Shown piece after piece: positions 53,330 to 64,000 of a stretch of DNA of 64,000 nt. The translations under genes were made by a program, and so were the position numbers. The stretch comes from Streptomyces sp. ALI-76-A (GTDB taxonomy: Bacteria; Actinomycetota; Actinomycetes; Streptomycetales; Streptomycetaceae). The notes under the pieces are model-generated. The model was not told the origin of the DNA and ran no database searches. It worked only from the letters and a program-made list of their open reading frames with translations. The stretch spans positions 7,502,001-7,566,000 of the forward strand of contig NZ_JASVWB010000002.1 of assembly GCF_030287445.1 (NCBI RefSeq), written 5' to 3'. Each line of letters starts with the position of its first letter. Position 1 is the first letter of the stretch.

Positions 53330-54430
53330 TCAGATGATCTTCAGCCGGACCAGGGCGGCCAGCGTCAGCGCTCCCGGGACCAGGGGGAGCCACACGGTGA
53401 TGATCCGGTAGGCGAGGACCACGGCCGTGGCGACGGCGGCCGGGCCGCCCGCCGCCACCAGGGCCACCACCAGCGCCGCCTCCACGGAACCGATCCCGCC
53501 CGGCGTGGGCACCAGCGCGACGGCGACCGTGGCCGCCAGATACGCGAGTGCCATGTGCGCGGGCGGCACCGGCAGCCCCAGGGCCTTCCCCACCGCGACC
53601 AGGCCGGCCGCCTGGAGCGCGGGGAAGGCGAGCGAGCCGCCCCACAGGGCGAGCGCCCGGGCGGGCCGGGTGTGCACCGAGCGCGCCTCGCCCAGCGCGG
53701 TCCGCAGGAACGAGAGCGCGGCCGTACGCAGCCGTCGTACGCACGCGAGCACGCCCACGGCGACGAGCAGGGCGGCGACGGCGGCCAGCAGCAGCGGGCC
53801 GACCGCCCCGTCCGGCAGGAGGGCGCCGAGGCGCAGCGCGCCGGGGAAGGCGACGAACAGCGCGGCGAGCAGGGCCAGCCGGCCGATCGCCTCGGCCAGC
53901 AGATACAGCGCGAGCCCCGCGGACGAGCGGGCGAGCGGAAGTCCGCACACCGTCATGAAGCGCAGGTTGACCGCGCTCGCGCCCAGGCCGGTCGGCAGCA
54001 GGTGGTTGGCCGCGCCCGCCGCGAACTGGGTGGCCAGCAGCCGCCCTTTGGGCAGCGGCTCGACGACGGCACCCTGCCGGGTGGTCGCGGCGGCCACCCA
54101 GGTCAGACAGGTGGTACCGACCGCGACCGCCAGCCAGGGCCACTCGGCGTTCGTCAGATGGCCGAAGCCCTCGGCGAGCACCGACCGGTGCCGGACCGCG
54201 ACGACGGTGACGAGCAGGAGCGGAACGACGCACAGGATCTGACGTATCCGACGGGCGGGGACGCGACGGGGGAGTCGTCCCTCGGGGAGGTCGGTGAGGT
54301 GGGGGAGGTGGGGGACCTTGGGGATCTCGGGCATGTCGGGGACGTGTACCGCTGTCACAGTGGGAGAGGTTGTCCACCCCGCGCCAACTGCGGGTTGCGG
54401 AAGCGGGGACAGACGCTTACGTACGGTCAT
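53330..54430 (-). CDS. YbhN/LPG-synthase-type TM protein (UPF0104)
   Basis: The 366-residue protein has about eight transmembrane segments and the family blocks PLPKGRLLATQFAAGAANHL, GLGASAVNLRFM and LVPTPGGIGSVEAALVVALV. It matches the membrane part of lysylphosphatidylglycerol synthase (UPF0104), without the catalytic C-terminal domain. Role in the envelope unproved. AAGGA precedes ATG 54430. It is divergent from the ABC exporter, with the SoxR-box promoter between. Confidence 0.85.
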   Translation of the reverse strand: MTVRKRLSPLPQPAVGAGWTTSPTVTAVHVPDMPEIPKVPHLPHLTDLPEGRLPRRVPARRIRQILCVVPLLLVTVVAVRHRSVLAEGFGHLTNAEWPWLAVAVGTTCLTWVAAATTRQGAVVEPLPKGRLLATQFAAGAANHLLPTGLGASAVNLRFMTVCGLPLARSSAGLALYLLAEAIGRLALLAALFVAFPGALRLGALLPDGAVGPLLLAAVAALLVAVGVLACVRRLRTAALSFLRTALGEARSVHTRPARALALWGGSLAFPALQAAGLVAVGKALGLPVPPAHMALAYLAATVAVALVPTPGGIGSVEAALVVALVAAGGPAAVATAVVLAYRIITVWLPLVPGALTLAALVRLKII

Positions 54431-54464
54431 CGGATCCTTCGGACGAGCGGTCAGTGGAAGGACA

Positions 54465-54495
54465 TTGACCTCAATCTTGCTTGAGGTCCTACGGT
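54465..54495 (+). promoter_or_regulatory. SoxR-box promoter of the ABC exporter
   Basis: -35 TTGACC (54465-54470) and -10 TACGGT (54490-54495) are 19 bp apart, the long spacing used by MerR-family activators. Between them is the box CCTCAATCTTGCTTGAGG (54469-54486) with perfect CCTCAA/TTGAGG arms, matching the SoxR consensus. The predicted start site falls at about 54502, directly at the ATG 54503, so the mRNA is probably leaderless. Confidence 0.82.
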
Positions 54496-54502
54496 TCCTC
54501 CC

Positions 54503-56479
54503 ATGAGCATGGAGACCACAGCCTGGACACAACTGCACAGTGTCATGAACGCCGAGCAGGAGCGACGCCCCCTGGCCCGCGCGACACTGCGCCGTATCGG
54601 CGTCTTCGCCCGGCCGCATCGCCGCCGCATCGCGCGGTTCGTGGCCCTCGGGGTGGTGACCGCGCTGCTCGCCGTCGCGACCCCCGTCCTCGCCGGACGC
54701 GTCGTGAACGCGATCGTGTCGGGCGACGACGAGGGCACGGTCGTGCGCCTGGCCCTCCTCATCGCGCTGATCGCGGTCGCGGAGGCGGCACTCGGCATCC
54801 TCGGCAGGCGGCTGTCGGCGACGCTCGGGGAGGGGCTCATCCTCGATCTGCGGACGGCTGTGTTCGATCATGTGCAGCGCATGCCGGTCGCGTTCTTCAC
54901 ACGTACTCGTACGGGAGCGCTCGTCTCCCGTCTCAACAACGACGTCATCGGCGCCCAGCGCGCCTTCAGCAACACCCTGTCCGGAGTGGTCAGCAACCTG
55001 GTCACGCTGGTCCTGACCCTCGTCGTCATGCTCACGCTCTCCTGGCAGATCACCCTGCTCGCGCTGGTGCTGCTGCCGGTGTTCGTGATCCCGGCCCGGC
55101 GCATGGGCACCCGCATGGCCCGGATGCAGCGGGAGGCGGCGACGCTCAACGCGGCGATGGGCACCCGGATGACGGAACGCTTCTCCGCGCCGGGCGCCAC
55201 CCTCGTCAAGCTGTTCGGCCGGCCCGAGCAGGAGTCCGAGGAGTTCGCGGAACGCGCCCGCCGGGTGCGTGACATCGGCGTACGGACGGCCATGGCCCAG
55301 TCCGTGTTCATCACCGCCCTGACCCTCGTGTCGGCCCTGGCGCTGGCCCTCGTCTACGGCCTCGGCGGCTGGTTCGCCCTGCGCGGCACCCTCGACGCGG
55401 GCGCCGTCGTGGCCCTCGCCCTGCTCCTGACCCGTCTGTACGCCCCGCTCACCGCACTCGCCGGTGCCCGCGTCGAGGTGATGAGCGCCCTCGTCAGCTT
55501 CGAGCGCGTCTTCGAGGTGCTGGATCTCACACCGCTCATCGAGGAGAAGCCGGACGCCCGCGAGGTCCCCGACGGCCCCGTCTCCGTCGAGTTCGACGAC
55601 GTCCGCTTCGGCTACCCCTCCGCGGACAAGGTCTCCCTCGCCTCCCTGGAGGAGGTGGCGTCCCTCGACACCCGGGGCGGCGCGGAGGTCCTGCACGGTG
55701 TCTCGTTCCGCGCCGAGCCCGGGCAGACGATCGCGCTCGTCGGCTCGTCCGGCGCCGGCAAGTCGACGATCGCGCAACTGCTCCCGCGCCTGTACGACGT
55801 CGACGCGGGCGCCGTCCGCGTGGGTGGCGTCGACGTCCGCGACCTCGACGCCCGCTCGCTGCGCGGCACCGTCGGCATGGTCACCCAGGACGGTCACCTC
55901 TTCCACGACAGCGTCCGCGCGAACCTCCTGCTGGCCCGGCCCACGGCCACCGAGGCCGAGCTGTGGGACGCGCTGCGCCGCGCCCGCCTGGACGATCTCG
56001 TACGGTCCCTGCCCGACGGTCTCGACACCGTGGTCGGCGAACGCGGTTACCGCCTCTCCGGCGGCGAACGCCAGCGCATGACCATCGCCCGGCTGCTGCT
56101 GGCCCGCCAGCGCGTCGTCATCCTCGACGAGGCCACCGCCCACCTCGACAACACCTCCGAGGCGGCCGTCCAGGAAGCGCTGACCGAGGCCCTGGAGGGC
56201 AGGACGGCGGTCGTGATCGCCCACCGGCTGTCCACCGTGCGCAGCGCGGACCTGATCCTGGTCGTCGAGGCCGGCCGGGTCACGGAACGCGGCACCCACG
56301 CGGAGCTGCTGGCACGCGACGGCCGCTACGCCGAGCTCTACCGGACGCAGTTCGCACGCCGGACGGCCGACGCCCCGGGGATCGCGGCGGCCAGGCTGGA
56401 CGGCGGCCCGGTGCGACGGGACGAGGTCCGCCTCGCCCCTGCCCTGCCATCACCCACTCCGTCCGCTGGCACAGAATAA
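54503..56479 (+). CDS. ABC exporter (fused permease-ATPase), SoxR-regulated
   Basis: This 658-residue half-transporter has an N-terminal six-helix membrane domain (residues ~45-330). Its nucleotide-binding domain has Walker A GSSGAGKST (~414-422), signature LSGGERQR (~518) and Walker B VVILDEAT. It would dimerise to export a drug or redox-active compound. The SoxR box fits a response to redox-cycling antibiotics. I recall S. coelicolor SCO7008, a SoxR-regulon ABC transporter, as the likely orthologue; not checked. Confidence 0.93.
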   Translation: MSMETTAWTQLHSVMNAEQERRPLARATLRRIGVFARPHRRRIARFVALGVVTALLAVATPVLAGRVVNAIVSGDDEGTVVRLALLIALIAVAEAALGILGRRLSATLGEGLILDLRTAVFDHVQRMPVAFFTRTRTGALVSRLNNDVIGAQRAFSNTLSGVVSNLVTLVLTLVVMLTLSWQITLLALVLLPVFVIPARRMGTRMARMQREAATLNAAMGTRMTERFSAPGATLVKLFGRPEQESEEFAERARRVRDIGVRTAMAQSVFITALTLVSALALALVYGLGGWFALRGTLDAGAVVALALLLTRLYAPLTALAGARVEVMSALVSFERVFEVLDLTPLIEEKPDAREVPDGPVSVEFDDVRFGYPSADKVSLASLEEVASLDTRGGAEVLHGVSFRAEPGQTIALVGSSGAGKSTIAQLLPRLYDVDAGAVRVGGVDVRDLDARSLRGTVGMVTQDGHLFHDSVRANLLLARPTATEAELWDALRRARLDDLVRSLPDGLDTVVGERGYRLSGGERQRMTIARLLLARQRVVILDEATAHLDNTSEAAVQEALTEALEGRTAVVIAHRLSTVRSADLILVVEAGRVTERGTHAELLARDGRYAELYRTQFARRTADAPGIAAARLDGGPVRRDEVRLAPALPSPTPSAGTE

Positions 56480-56539
56480 TCAGGTAGATGAATGGCCTGG
56501 TACTGGCGAGGACTGGCTCCGCGTCGACGCCCGACTCGG

Positions 56540-57013
56540 CGATCCGCACGGGGGTCGTAGCCCCAGGCGGGCGCCACCTGCGAGGTGGAGTAGAACCCGC
56601 TGATGTGGTGGCAGACACTGGCCTTGGCCTCGTTGACCAGCTTCCGGAACGGGTCGAAGTACGGGTCACCAGTGGGCGTAGAGCGGCTCGACGCCCTTCA
56701 CGTACTCCTCGGCGACCAGTGCCCAGCCGCCCGGATGGATGATCGTCTGGTCCAGGCCCTGCTCGTCCATGACCCGCAGCCGGGCCTCGCGGTTCTGGTC
56801 CGACTCGTGCATCGGCTCGAACCGGTACGTCTCCTCGGGATTGCCCGAGGCCATCGCCTTGAGCATCTCCTTGAGCGAACCGGGACGGGAGACCTGCCCG
56901 GACTCCGGCTCCAGACAGACGACGATCCGGTCCCCGGCGAGGATCACCTCACGTCCGTCCGGCAGGGTCACCGGTGCGACCGCGGAACCGAGGAACTCCT
57001 TCGGCAGCTGAGG
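56540..57013 (-). pseudogene. Amidohydrolase (TIM-barrel metal-dependent hydrolase) remnant
   Basis: The minus strand carries an N-terminal-region piece (EFLGSAVAPVTLPDGREVIL; MDEQGLDQTIIHPGGWALVA) ending at PLYAHW and a stop. In a different frame a second piece follows at once (GDPYFDPFRKLVNEAKASVC, then HHISGFYSTSQVAPAWGYDP), normally ~70 residues further on. The start and the C-terminal half are missing. It is an internally deleted, frameshifted remnant. The rest of the 56,480-57,351 gap shows no intact gene. Confidence 0.8.
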
Positions 57014-57351
57014 TGAACGCTGTGCCTGGCGCACGCGAGCAGATCCGGTCACTCGTCCTCTCCGGCGACACCTTCGCCTTCCTCGGCTGCGACGCGAGCG
57101 ACCTGGGTCTCCGGTGAACGAGGAGTGACCGCCTGGCCCGCATGGCCCGCAGTGGCGAACGTCACGAAGGCCGATGCGGGCCGGTGCGTAGGCTGGTCGG
57201 CGTCGTGGTGCCGCCAGGTCTGGCCGGCGTCCGGTCGGCACGAGCCCCCGGACCCGGCGTGTGCCGACCGGTCCTGCGACTCGTCGTAAGGTGAGGAAAC
57301 AGCCCTTGACCTGCACAAGCGGGCAGGGAGCCTAGGTCCGGGAGTACTTCC

Positions 57352-57771
57352 ATGCTGCGAACCATGTTCAAGTCCAAGATCCACCGCGCCACCGTCACCC
57401 AGGCCGACCTGCACTACGTGGGATCGGTGACCATCGACGCGGACCTGCTCGACGCCGCCGATCTGCTGCCCGGTGAGCTGGTGCACATCGTCGACATCAC
57501 CAACGGTGCCCGGCTGGAGACGTACGTCATCGAGGGTGAGCGGGGTTCCGGGGTCGTCGGGATCAACGGGGCCGCCGCCCATCTGGTGCATCCCGGAGAT
57601 CTGGTGATCATCATCAGTTACGCTCAGATGGCCGACGCCGAGGCGCGGGACTTCGTACCCCGGGTCGTGCACGTGGACCGTGACAACCGTGTCGTGGCGC
57701 TGGGGGCCGACCCGTCCGAGCCGGTGCCGGGCTCGGACCAGCAGCGCAGCCCGCAGGCCGTCGTGGCCTGA
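57352..57771 (+). CDS. panD: Aspartate 1-decarboxylase
   Basis: The 139-residue proenzyme has the self-cleavage site Gly24-Ser25 in HYVGSVTID, which yields the pyruvoyl group, and the conserved [16 protein letters not shown] start, NGARLETY and [20 protein letters not shown]. It makes beta-alanine for pantothenate and CoA. The C-terminal ~25 residues are a non-conserved tail. A GNAT gene follows 28 bases later. Confidence 0.97.
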   Translation: MLRTMFKSKIHRATVTQADLHYVGSVTIDADLLDAADLLPGELVHIVDITNGARLETYVIEGERGSGVVGINGAAAHLVHPGDLVIIISYAQMADAEARDFVPRVVHVDRDNRVVALGADPSEPVPGSDQQRSPQAVVA

Positions 57772-57799
57772 TCCCGACCTCCGGACCAGGAGCGTGCCC

Positions 57800-58459
57800 A
57801 TGAGCGACATCGAGATCCGCGACGACCGGGCGGCGGGCCGCCTGGAGGCGATCGGCGGCGGTGAAGTCGTCGGCCACATCGCGTACTTCGTCCTCGAGTC
57901 GCCCGCGTCCGCACTCGTCCCCGTCCACACGATCGTCGAGCCGGCCCATGAGGGGAAGGGCATCGCGGGTTCGCTGGCCCGCGAGCTGTACGCCCTCGCG
58001 CGGCGTGAGGGGACCGTCGTCGCCCCGCTGTGCCCGTACGTCGTCAGGTGGGCCGAACGCCACCCCGACGAGGCTCCGGCGGCCGACCCCGAGCTGCTGC
58101 GTGCGGCGAGGAAGTGGCTGGCGGCGCACCCGGGACGGTTCTGGGTCATCCCCGCGCACCCTCGTGACGGCTCCCCCGTCACGAGGGCCGGAGGGGTCGA
58201 AGGCGGGCCCCGGGGCGGACGGCCTCGCCCGATGTGCGGGGCACGCTGCCCGCCTGCTCCGTCATCGGCGGGTCGCGGCGGTGTCCGACGCCGAGCCCGG
58301 TGCAGCGGTGGTGCCTGCGGACCACCCCACGGCCTCCGCGTCGCTGGACTGCCGTCCGAATCCGCGCGGCCCGCAAGGAGCGGCGGCGGAGCGGCTCGTC
58401 CGCGCGGACGCGAGCGTCCTGACAGGGTGACCCGCCGCCCGCAGGGTGGCCCGCCGTGA
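57800..58459 (+). CDS. GNAT N-acetyltransferase with anomalous C-terminal extension
   Basis: Residues 1-~115 are a small YjdJ-like GNAT domain (GHIAYFVLESPASALVPVHT; EGKGIAGSLARELYALARRE; PLCPYVVRWAERHP; ARKWLAAHPGRF). Related proteins normally end about there. Here the frame continues ~100 residues of Arg/Gly/Pro-rich sequence (GGPRGGRPRPMCGARCPPAP) with no domain. The usual stop may have been lost, or it is read through a non-coding region. AGGAG precedes ATG 57800. Confidence 0.75.
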   Translation: MSDIEIRDDRAAGRLEAIGGGEVVGHIAYFVLESPASALVPVHTIVEPAHEGKGIAGSLARELYALARREGTVVAPLCPYVVRWAERHPDEAPAADPELLRAARKWLAAHPGRFWVIPAHPRDGSPVTRAGGVEGGPRGGRPRPMCGARCPPAPSSAGRGGVRRRARCSGGACGPPHGLRVAGLPSESARPARSGGGAARPRGRERPDRVTRRPQGGPP

Positions 58460-58656
58460 ACGGCGGCTCGCGCGTATGGGCGGAGTGCGGCGGCCGGATG
58501 CGGGAGGCCGTGGACGCCGGCCCCGTGGCCGGGTCCCGCACTCCGGGCGGCCCGGCCGGGTCAGGCGCTTCACGCGGGGGAGTGAGTGGTGGCGCGGCTG
58601 TCGGGTAGGCGGGGGAGTAGTCCAGAGCCGATGTCGACGACTGGCCGGAGGACACC

Positions 58657-58950
58657 ATGACGAACCCGTACTCGGACCCCGTTCATCCCGGACCGACACC
58701 GGGACCCGGACCGGGCCCCACCCCGGGACCGGATCCGCAGCCCCCGCAGCCGTACCCCGACCCGGTACCGAACCCCACACCGCCCCCCGGCCCCGACCCG
58801 GTCCCCGGTCCGGACCCCACTCCCGGCCCGGACCCGACCCCGGGCCCCGAGCCGTCCCCCTCCCCGGTGCCGCCGCCCCCGTCCCCGTCCCCGGTCCCCC
58901 CGGGCCCGGAGCCGGTACCGAGCCCGGAACCGGGACCGCCGCTCACCTGA
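58657..58950 (+). CDS. Low-complexity Pro-rich (PGPDP-repeat) protein
   Basis: The 97-residue product is almost only Pro, Gly, Asp, Glu, Ser and Val in PGPDPTPG-like repeats after MTNPYSDPVHPGP. It has no signal peptide or known domain and would be extended and acidic. GGAGGAC precedes the ATG. It could be real, since the start and SD are good, but repetitive DNA alone could also keep the frame open. Confidence 0.55.
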   Translation: MTNPYSDPVHPGPTPGPGPGPTPGPDPQPPQPYPDPVPNPTPPPGPDPVPGPDPTPGPDPTPGPEPSPSPVPPPPSPSPVPPGPEPVPSPEPGPPLT

Positions 58951-59142
58951 CCCGACGCCGGCGGTGGGCGGCGAGAGCAACGCCACCCACCGCCACGCCC
59001 GAGGAACCCGTGCACAGCCGGTCGCCACCCAGCGGTCCCCAGGACATCCCTGGCCAGTGGTGCCTACCCGACGGTCCCCGCCGGCGCGCCTTGCTCACTG
59101 GGGGCTCACTCCCGGGCAGAGCCCACTGGCCTCTCCCGGTCC

Positions 59143-60582
59143 CTACTCCGACACCTCCGACCGGTCGCCGCCCCACAGCGTGTGGAACGACCCGTCCCGG
59201 TCGGTCCGCCGGTAGGTGTGCGCGCCGAAGAAGTCCCGCTGTCCCTGCGTCAGCGCGGCCGGCAGCCGCTCCGCGCGCAGGGCGTCGTAGTACGCGAGGG
59301 CCGCGGCGAAGCCCGGGGTGGGGACGCCCTGGCGGGTCGCGGCGACGAGGACCTCGCGCCAGTCGTCCTGGGCGTCCGCGATCTCCTGGGCGAACGTGTC
59401 GTCGGACAGCAGGCTCGGCAGGTCGGCGCGGGCGTCGTACGCGGCGCGGATGCGGTCCAGGAAGGCCGCGCGGATGATGCAGCCGCCGCGCCAGATCGCG
59501 GACACCGCACCGAGGTCGATGTCCCAGCCGTACTCCTCGCTGCCCCCGGCGACCTCGTGGAAGCCCTGGGTGTAGGACACGATCTTCGACGCGTACAGCG
59601 CCTGCTCGACCCGGTCGGCGAAGGCGCCCGCCTCGGACTCGCTCAGCGGGGAGGCCTTCGGACCGGCCAGCCCGCGAGACGCCTCGCGCAGCGCCGCGTG
59701 CCCGGACAGCGAGCGCGCGAACACGGCCTCCGCGATGCCGGAGACCGGGACGCCGAGGTCGAGGGCGATCTGGACGGTCCAGCGGCCGGTGCCCTTCTGC
59801 TCGGCCTGGTCCACCACCACGTCCACGAAGGGCTTGCCGGTGGCGGCGTCCACGTGGGACAGCACCTCGGCCGTGATCTCGATCAGGTAGGAGTCAAGGC
59901 GGCCGGTGTTCCAGGTGCGGAAGATGTCCGCGATCTGGGCGGGCTCGTAGCCGGCGACGTCGCGCAGCAGCTGGTACGCCTCGCCGATCAGCTGCATGTC
60001 GGCGTACTCGATGCCGTTGTGCACCATCTTCACGAAGTGGCCGGCGCCGTCGGGACCGACGTGCGTCACGCACGGCGATCCGTCCGCGGCCTTCGCGGAG
60101 ATCTTCTCCAGCATCGGGCCGAGCGAGTCGTACGACTCCTTCGGTCCGCCCGGCATGATGCTCGGCCCGTGCAGCGCGCCCTCCTCGCCGCCCGAGACAC
60201 CCATGCCGACGAAGTGGATGCCCTGCTCGCGCAGGTCGCGTTCGCGGCGCCGGGTGTCCGCGAAGTGCGCGTTGCCGCCGTCGATGATCATGTCGCCCGG
60301 CTCCAGCAGCGGGGCGAACTCCTGGATCACCGCGTCGGTGGGGTCGCCGGCCTTCACCATGATGACCAGTCGGCGGGGCCGCTCCAGCGCGGCCACGAAC
60401 TCCTTGGCGGTCTCGGCCGCGATGAAGTCGCCCTCGCTCCCGAACTCCTCGACCAGGGCGTGCGTACGCGACGCCGTCCGGTTGTGCAGCGCGACCGTGT
60501 AGCCGTTGCGGGCGAAGTTGCGGGCGAGGTTGCGGCCCATGACCGCGAGTCCCGTGACGCCGATCTGGGCTGATGTGCTCAT
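59143..60582 (-). CDS. gnd: 6-phosphogluconate dehydrogenase, decarboxylating (NADP)
   Basis: The 479-residue length matches the long dimeric enzyme. The motifs are IGVTGLAVMGRNLARNFA, IDGGNAHFADTRRRE, FVGMGVSGGEEGAL, the catalytic HFVKMVHNGIEYADMQLI, DVVVDQAEQKGTGRWT and the C-terminal FFGAHTYRRTDRDGSFHTLW. It forms ribulose-5-phosphate, NADPH and CO2. TAGGAG precedes ATG 60582. A single-gene unit, divergent from the Rpf-like gene. Confidence 0.97.
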   Translation of the reverse strand: MSTSAQIGVTGLAVMGRNLARNFARNGYTVALHNRTASRTHALVEEFGSEGDFIAAETAKEFVAALERPRRLVIMVKAGDPTDAVIQEFAPLLEPGDMIIDGGNAHFADTRRRERDLREQGIHFVGMGVSGGEEGALHGPSIMPGGPKESYDSLGPMLEKISAKAADGSPCVTHVGPDGAGHFVKMVHNGIEYADMQLIGEAYQLLRDVAGYEPAQIADIFRTWNTGRLDSYLIEITAEVLSHVDAATGKPFVDVVVDQAEQKGTGRWTVQIALDLGVPVSGIAEAVFARSLSGHAALREASRGLAGPKASPLSESEAGAFADRVEQALYASKIVSYTQGFHEVAGGSEEYGWDIDLGAVSAIWRGGCIIRAAFLDRIRAAYDARADLPSLLSDDTFAQEIADAQDDWREVLVAATRQGVPTPGFAAALAYYDALRAERLPAALTQGQRDFFGAHTYRRTDRDGSFHTLWGGDRSEVSE

Positions 60583-60848
60583 GCGGTTGGCTCCTAAAGG
60601 ATCCGGTTTTCGGGGGATTGCCGGTCGTGCCCGCCAGTCTGCCCCACTGACCATCGTGACGTACCGGTACACCGGCCCCGCGTCTGGGGCCGTTCGGCGT
60701 TCCGGTCGCGCAGGCAGATACGCACGGAAGACCCCTCCTTCCTCAGCCGGCGGCCAACTGACGTCTGTTCCCGGTCGCTTGCACCGCAGCGCGGCCGATT
60801 GCCGTCTTGTCATGGCCGGTTAGCAGCACTTACTTTTGCCCCTCCTGA

Positions 60849-63387
<2,539 letters not shown>

Positions 63388-63615
63388 GAGTTGCTCCTCT
63401 GCGTGTGGCGGGGGCGGGCTGCCCGGCGCGACGAACGGTCGGCTTCCATAACCACTACGATCCCGCGAAAATTCCTCGCCGTCGTCGTACCTGAGCAGGC
63501 AATGGGTCCTACTGCCGATGGAGTACGAAACGGACGCCATCATCCCCAAGGTGGGTGACTCGGAGCGGACCCCTACTGGCCGCGCCCCTTAAGGGGCTTG
63601 GTACTACTGCTCTTC

Positions 63616-64000
63616 GTGGACCTCGACCCCGACCTCGCCGCGCTGGGGCCGCTCGGCGGCTTCTTCGCCCTGCGCACGACCGGAGCCCCGAGCCCGCCGC
63701 CGCCGACCCTGGCGCACGTCTACGGGAACGCCTCGGCGCACACCGACGAGCACGCCGTCCTGGACGTCCGTGTCCGCAAGGTCGCCGACGCGCTGCGCGC
63801 CCCGGAGACGCGGATCGCGGTCTCGGTGGCCCAGCAGGGTCTCGCGGCGCGCCTGTGGTCGGTGGCGCTCGGCTGCGCCGCCCTCTACGAGCAGGTGCCC
63901 GACCTGGACCCGCGACTGCTGCGCTGGGACCCCGCGGGCAGTGCCCCCGACGACCTGTGGCTGTCGGCCGTACGGCCGCTGCCCGCGACCGCCCGGACCC
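63616..64000 (+). CDS. FhuF-like (2Fe-2S)-binding protein, 5' part (cut by window edge)
   Basis: The open frame from GTG 63616 runs off the right edge (128 codons). It reads GPLGGFFALRTTG, LAHVYGNASAHTDEHAVLDV, RIAVSVAQQGLAARLWSVAL and DPRLLRWDPAGSAPDDLWLS. This matches Streptomyces (2Fe-2S)-binding, FhuF/IucA-like ferric reductase proteins, whose C-terminal Cys motif would lie beyond the window. A GCCCCTTAAGGGGC palindrome at 63584-63597 precedes the start. Confidence 0.75.
   Translation, partial: MDLDPDLAALGPLGGFFALRTTGAPSPPPPTLAHVYGNASAHTDEHAVLDVRVRKVADALRAPETRIAVSVAQQGLAARLWSVALGCAALYEQVPDLDPRLLRWDPAGSAPDDLWLSAVRPLPATART

Noticed and set aside
57029..57116. Short frame ARE QIRSLVLSGDTFAFLGCDAS-like, possible C-terminal remnant of another gene
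   Set aside because: About 28 codons with no family I can name; too short to call.
63584..63597. Palindrome GCCCCTTAAGGGGC before the FhuF-like gene as an iron-regulator box
   Set aside because: It does not match the DtxR/IdeR-type consensus as I know it, and could be a simple hairpin.

Overview
The window is high-GC actinobacterial chromosome, almost certainly Streptomyces. The reasons are strong G/C bias at third codon positions, GTG starts, GGAGG-type ribosome sites, a WhiB-like protein, an Rpf/LysM/M23 cell-wall protein and a monomeric isocitrate dehydrogenase. The gene set around icd and a SoxR-box ABC transporter recalls the S. coelicolor SCO7000-SCO7008 neighbourhood; this is from memory and not checked.

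Left chromosomal arm (1-11.6 kb). A minus-strand operon (phytanoyl-CoA-dioxygenase-like protein, SDR dehydrogenase, inositol-dehydrogenase-like Gfo/Idh/MocA protein) is divergent from a LacI-family regulator, with a perfect palindrome between them. A second Gfo/Idh/MocA dehydrogenase follows. Next come a DHA2-type MFS exporter, a zinc alcohol dehydrogenase and an HSL-type esterase. Their promoters share a 17-bp palindromic motif, which suggests one small regulon. A decayed prpF fragment lies between the last two genes. A tRNA-Pro(GGG) with its own terminator and a TauD/sulfate-ester-type dioxygenase complete the arm.

Integrated element (about 11.6-38.6 kb). A large serine integrase is followed by a divergent repressor/Cro-like switch with palindromic operators. 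A tightly overlapping operon then encodes many small proteins plus an HNH nuclease, YqaJ exonuclease, RecT annealase, DEDD exonuclease, RuvC-like resolvase and a Wbl protein. After an orphan Phd/YefM antitoxin comes a primase-helicase with an iteron-rich, A+T-centred candidate origin directly downstream. About 20 small genes follow, then a minus-strand HTH operon facing two palindromic operators, and finally SpdB-like membrane proteins. No capsid, portal, terminase, FtsK/TraB translocase or relaxase gene is visible. At the right end the last membrane-protein gene runs straight into the 5' third of a cytochrome P450 gene. The P450 3' part is not at the left end or anywhere else in the window, so the element looks rearranged or partly deleted.

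Right chromosomal arm (38.6-64 kb). This holds N-formylglutamate amidohydrolase, a DUF5713 protein, icd, a secreted M1-type peptidase, an MscS channel, an amino-acid permease and a GlpK/GlpA/GlpB-like cassette. The cassette's two spacers are themselves exactly coupled small reading frames. Next are a YbhN/LPG-synthase-type membrane protein, an ABC exporter with a textbook SoxR-box promoter and a probably leaderless mRNA, and a decayed amidohydrolase. The arm ends with panD, a GNAT protein with an odd C-terminal extension, a Pro-rich protein, gnd, an Rpf-LysM-M23 protein with eight TRD repeats, a DMT transporter and the start of a FhuF-like (2Fe-2S) protein.
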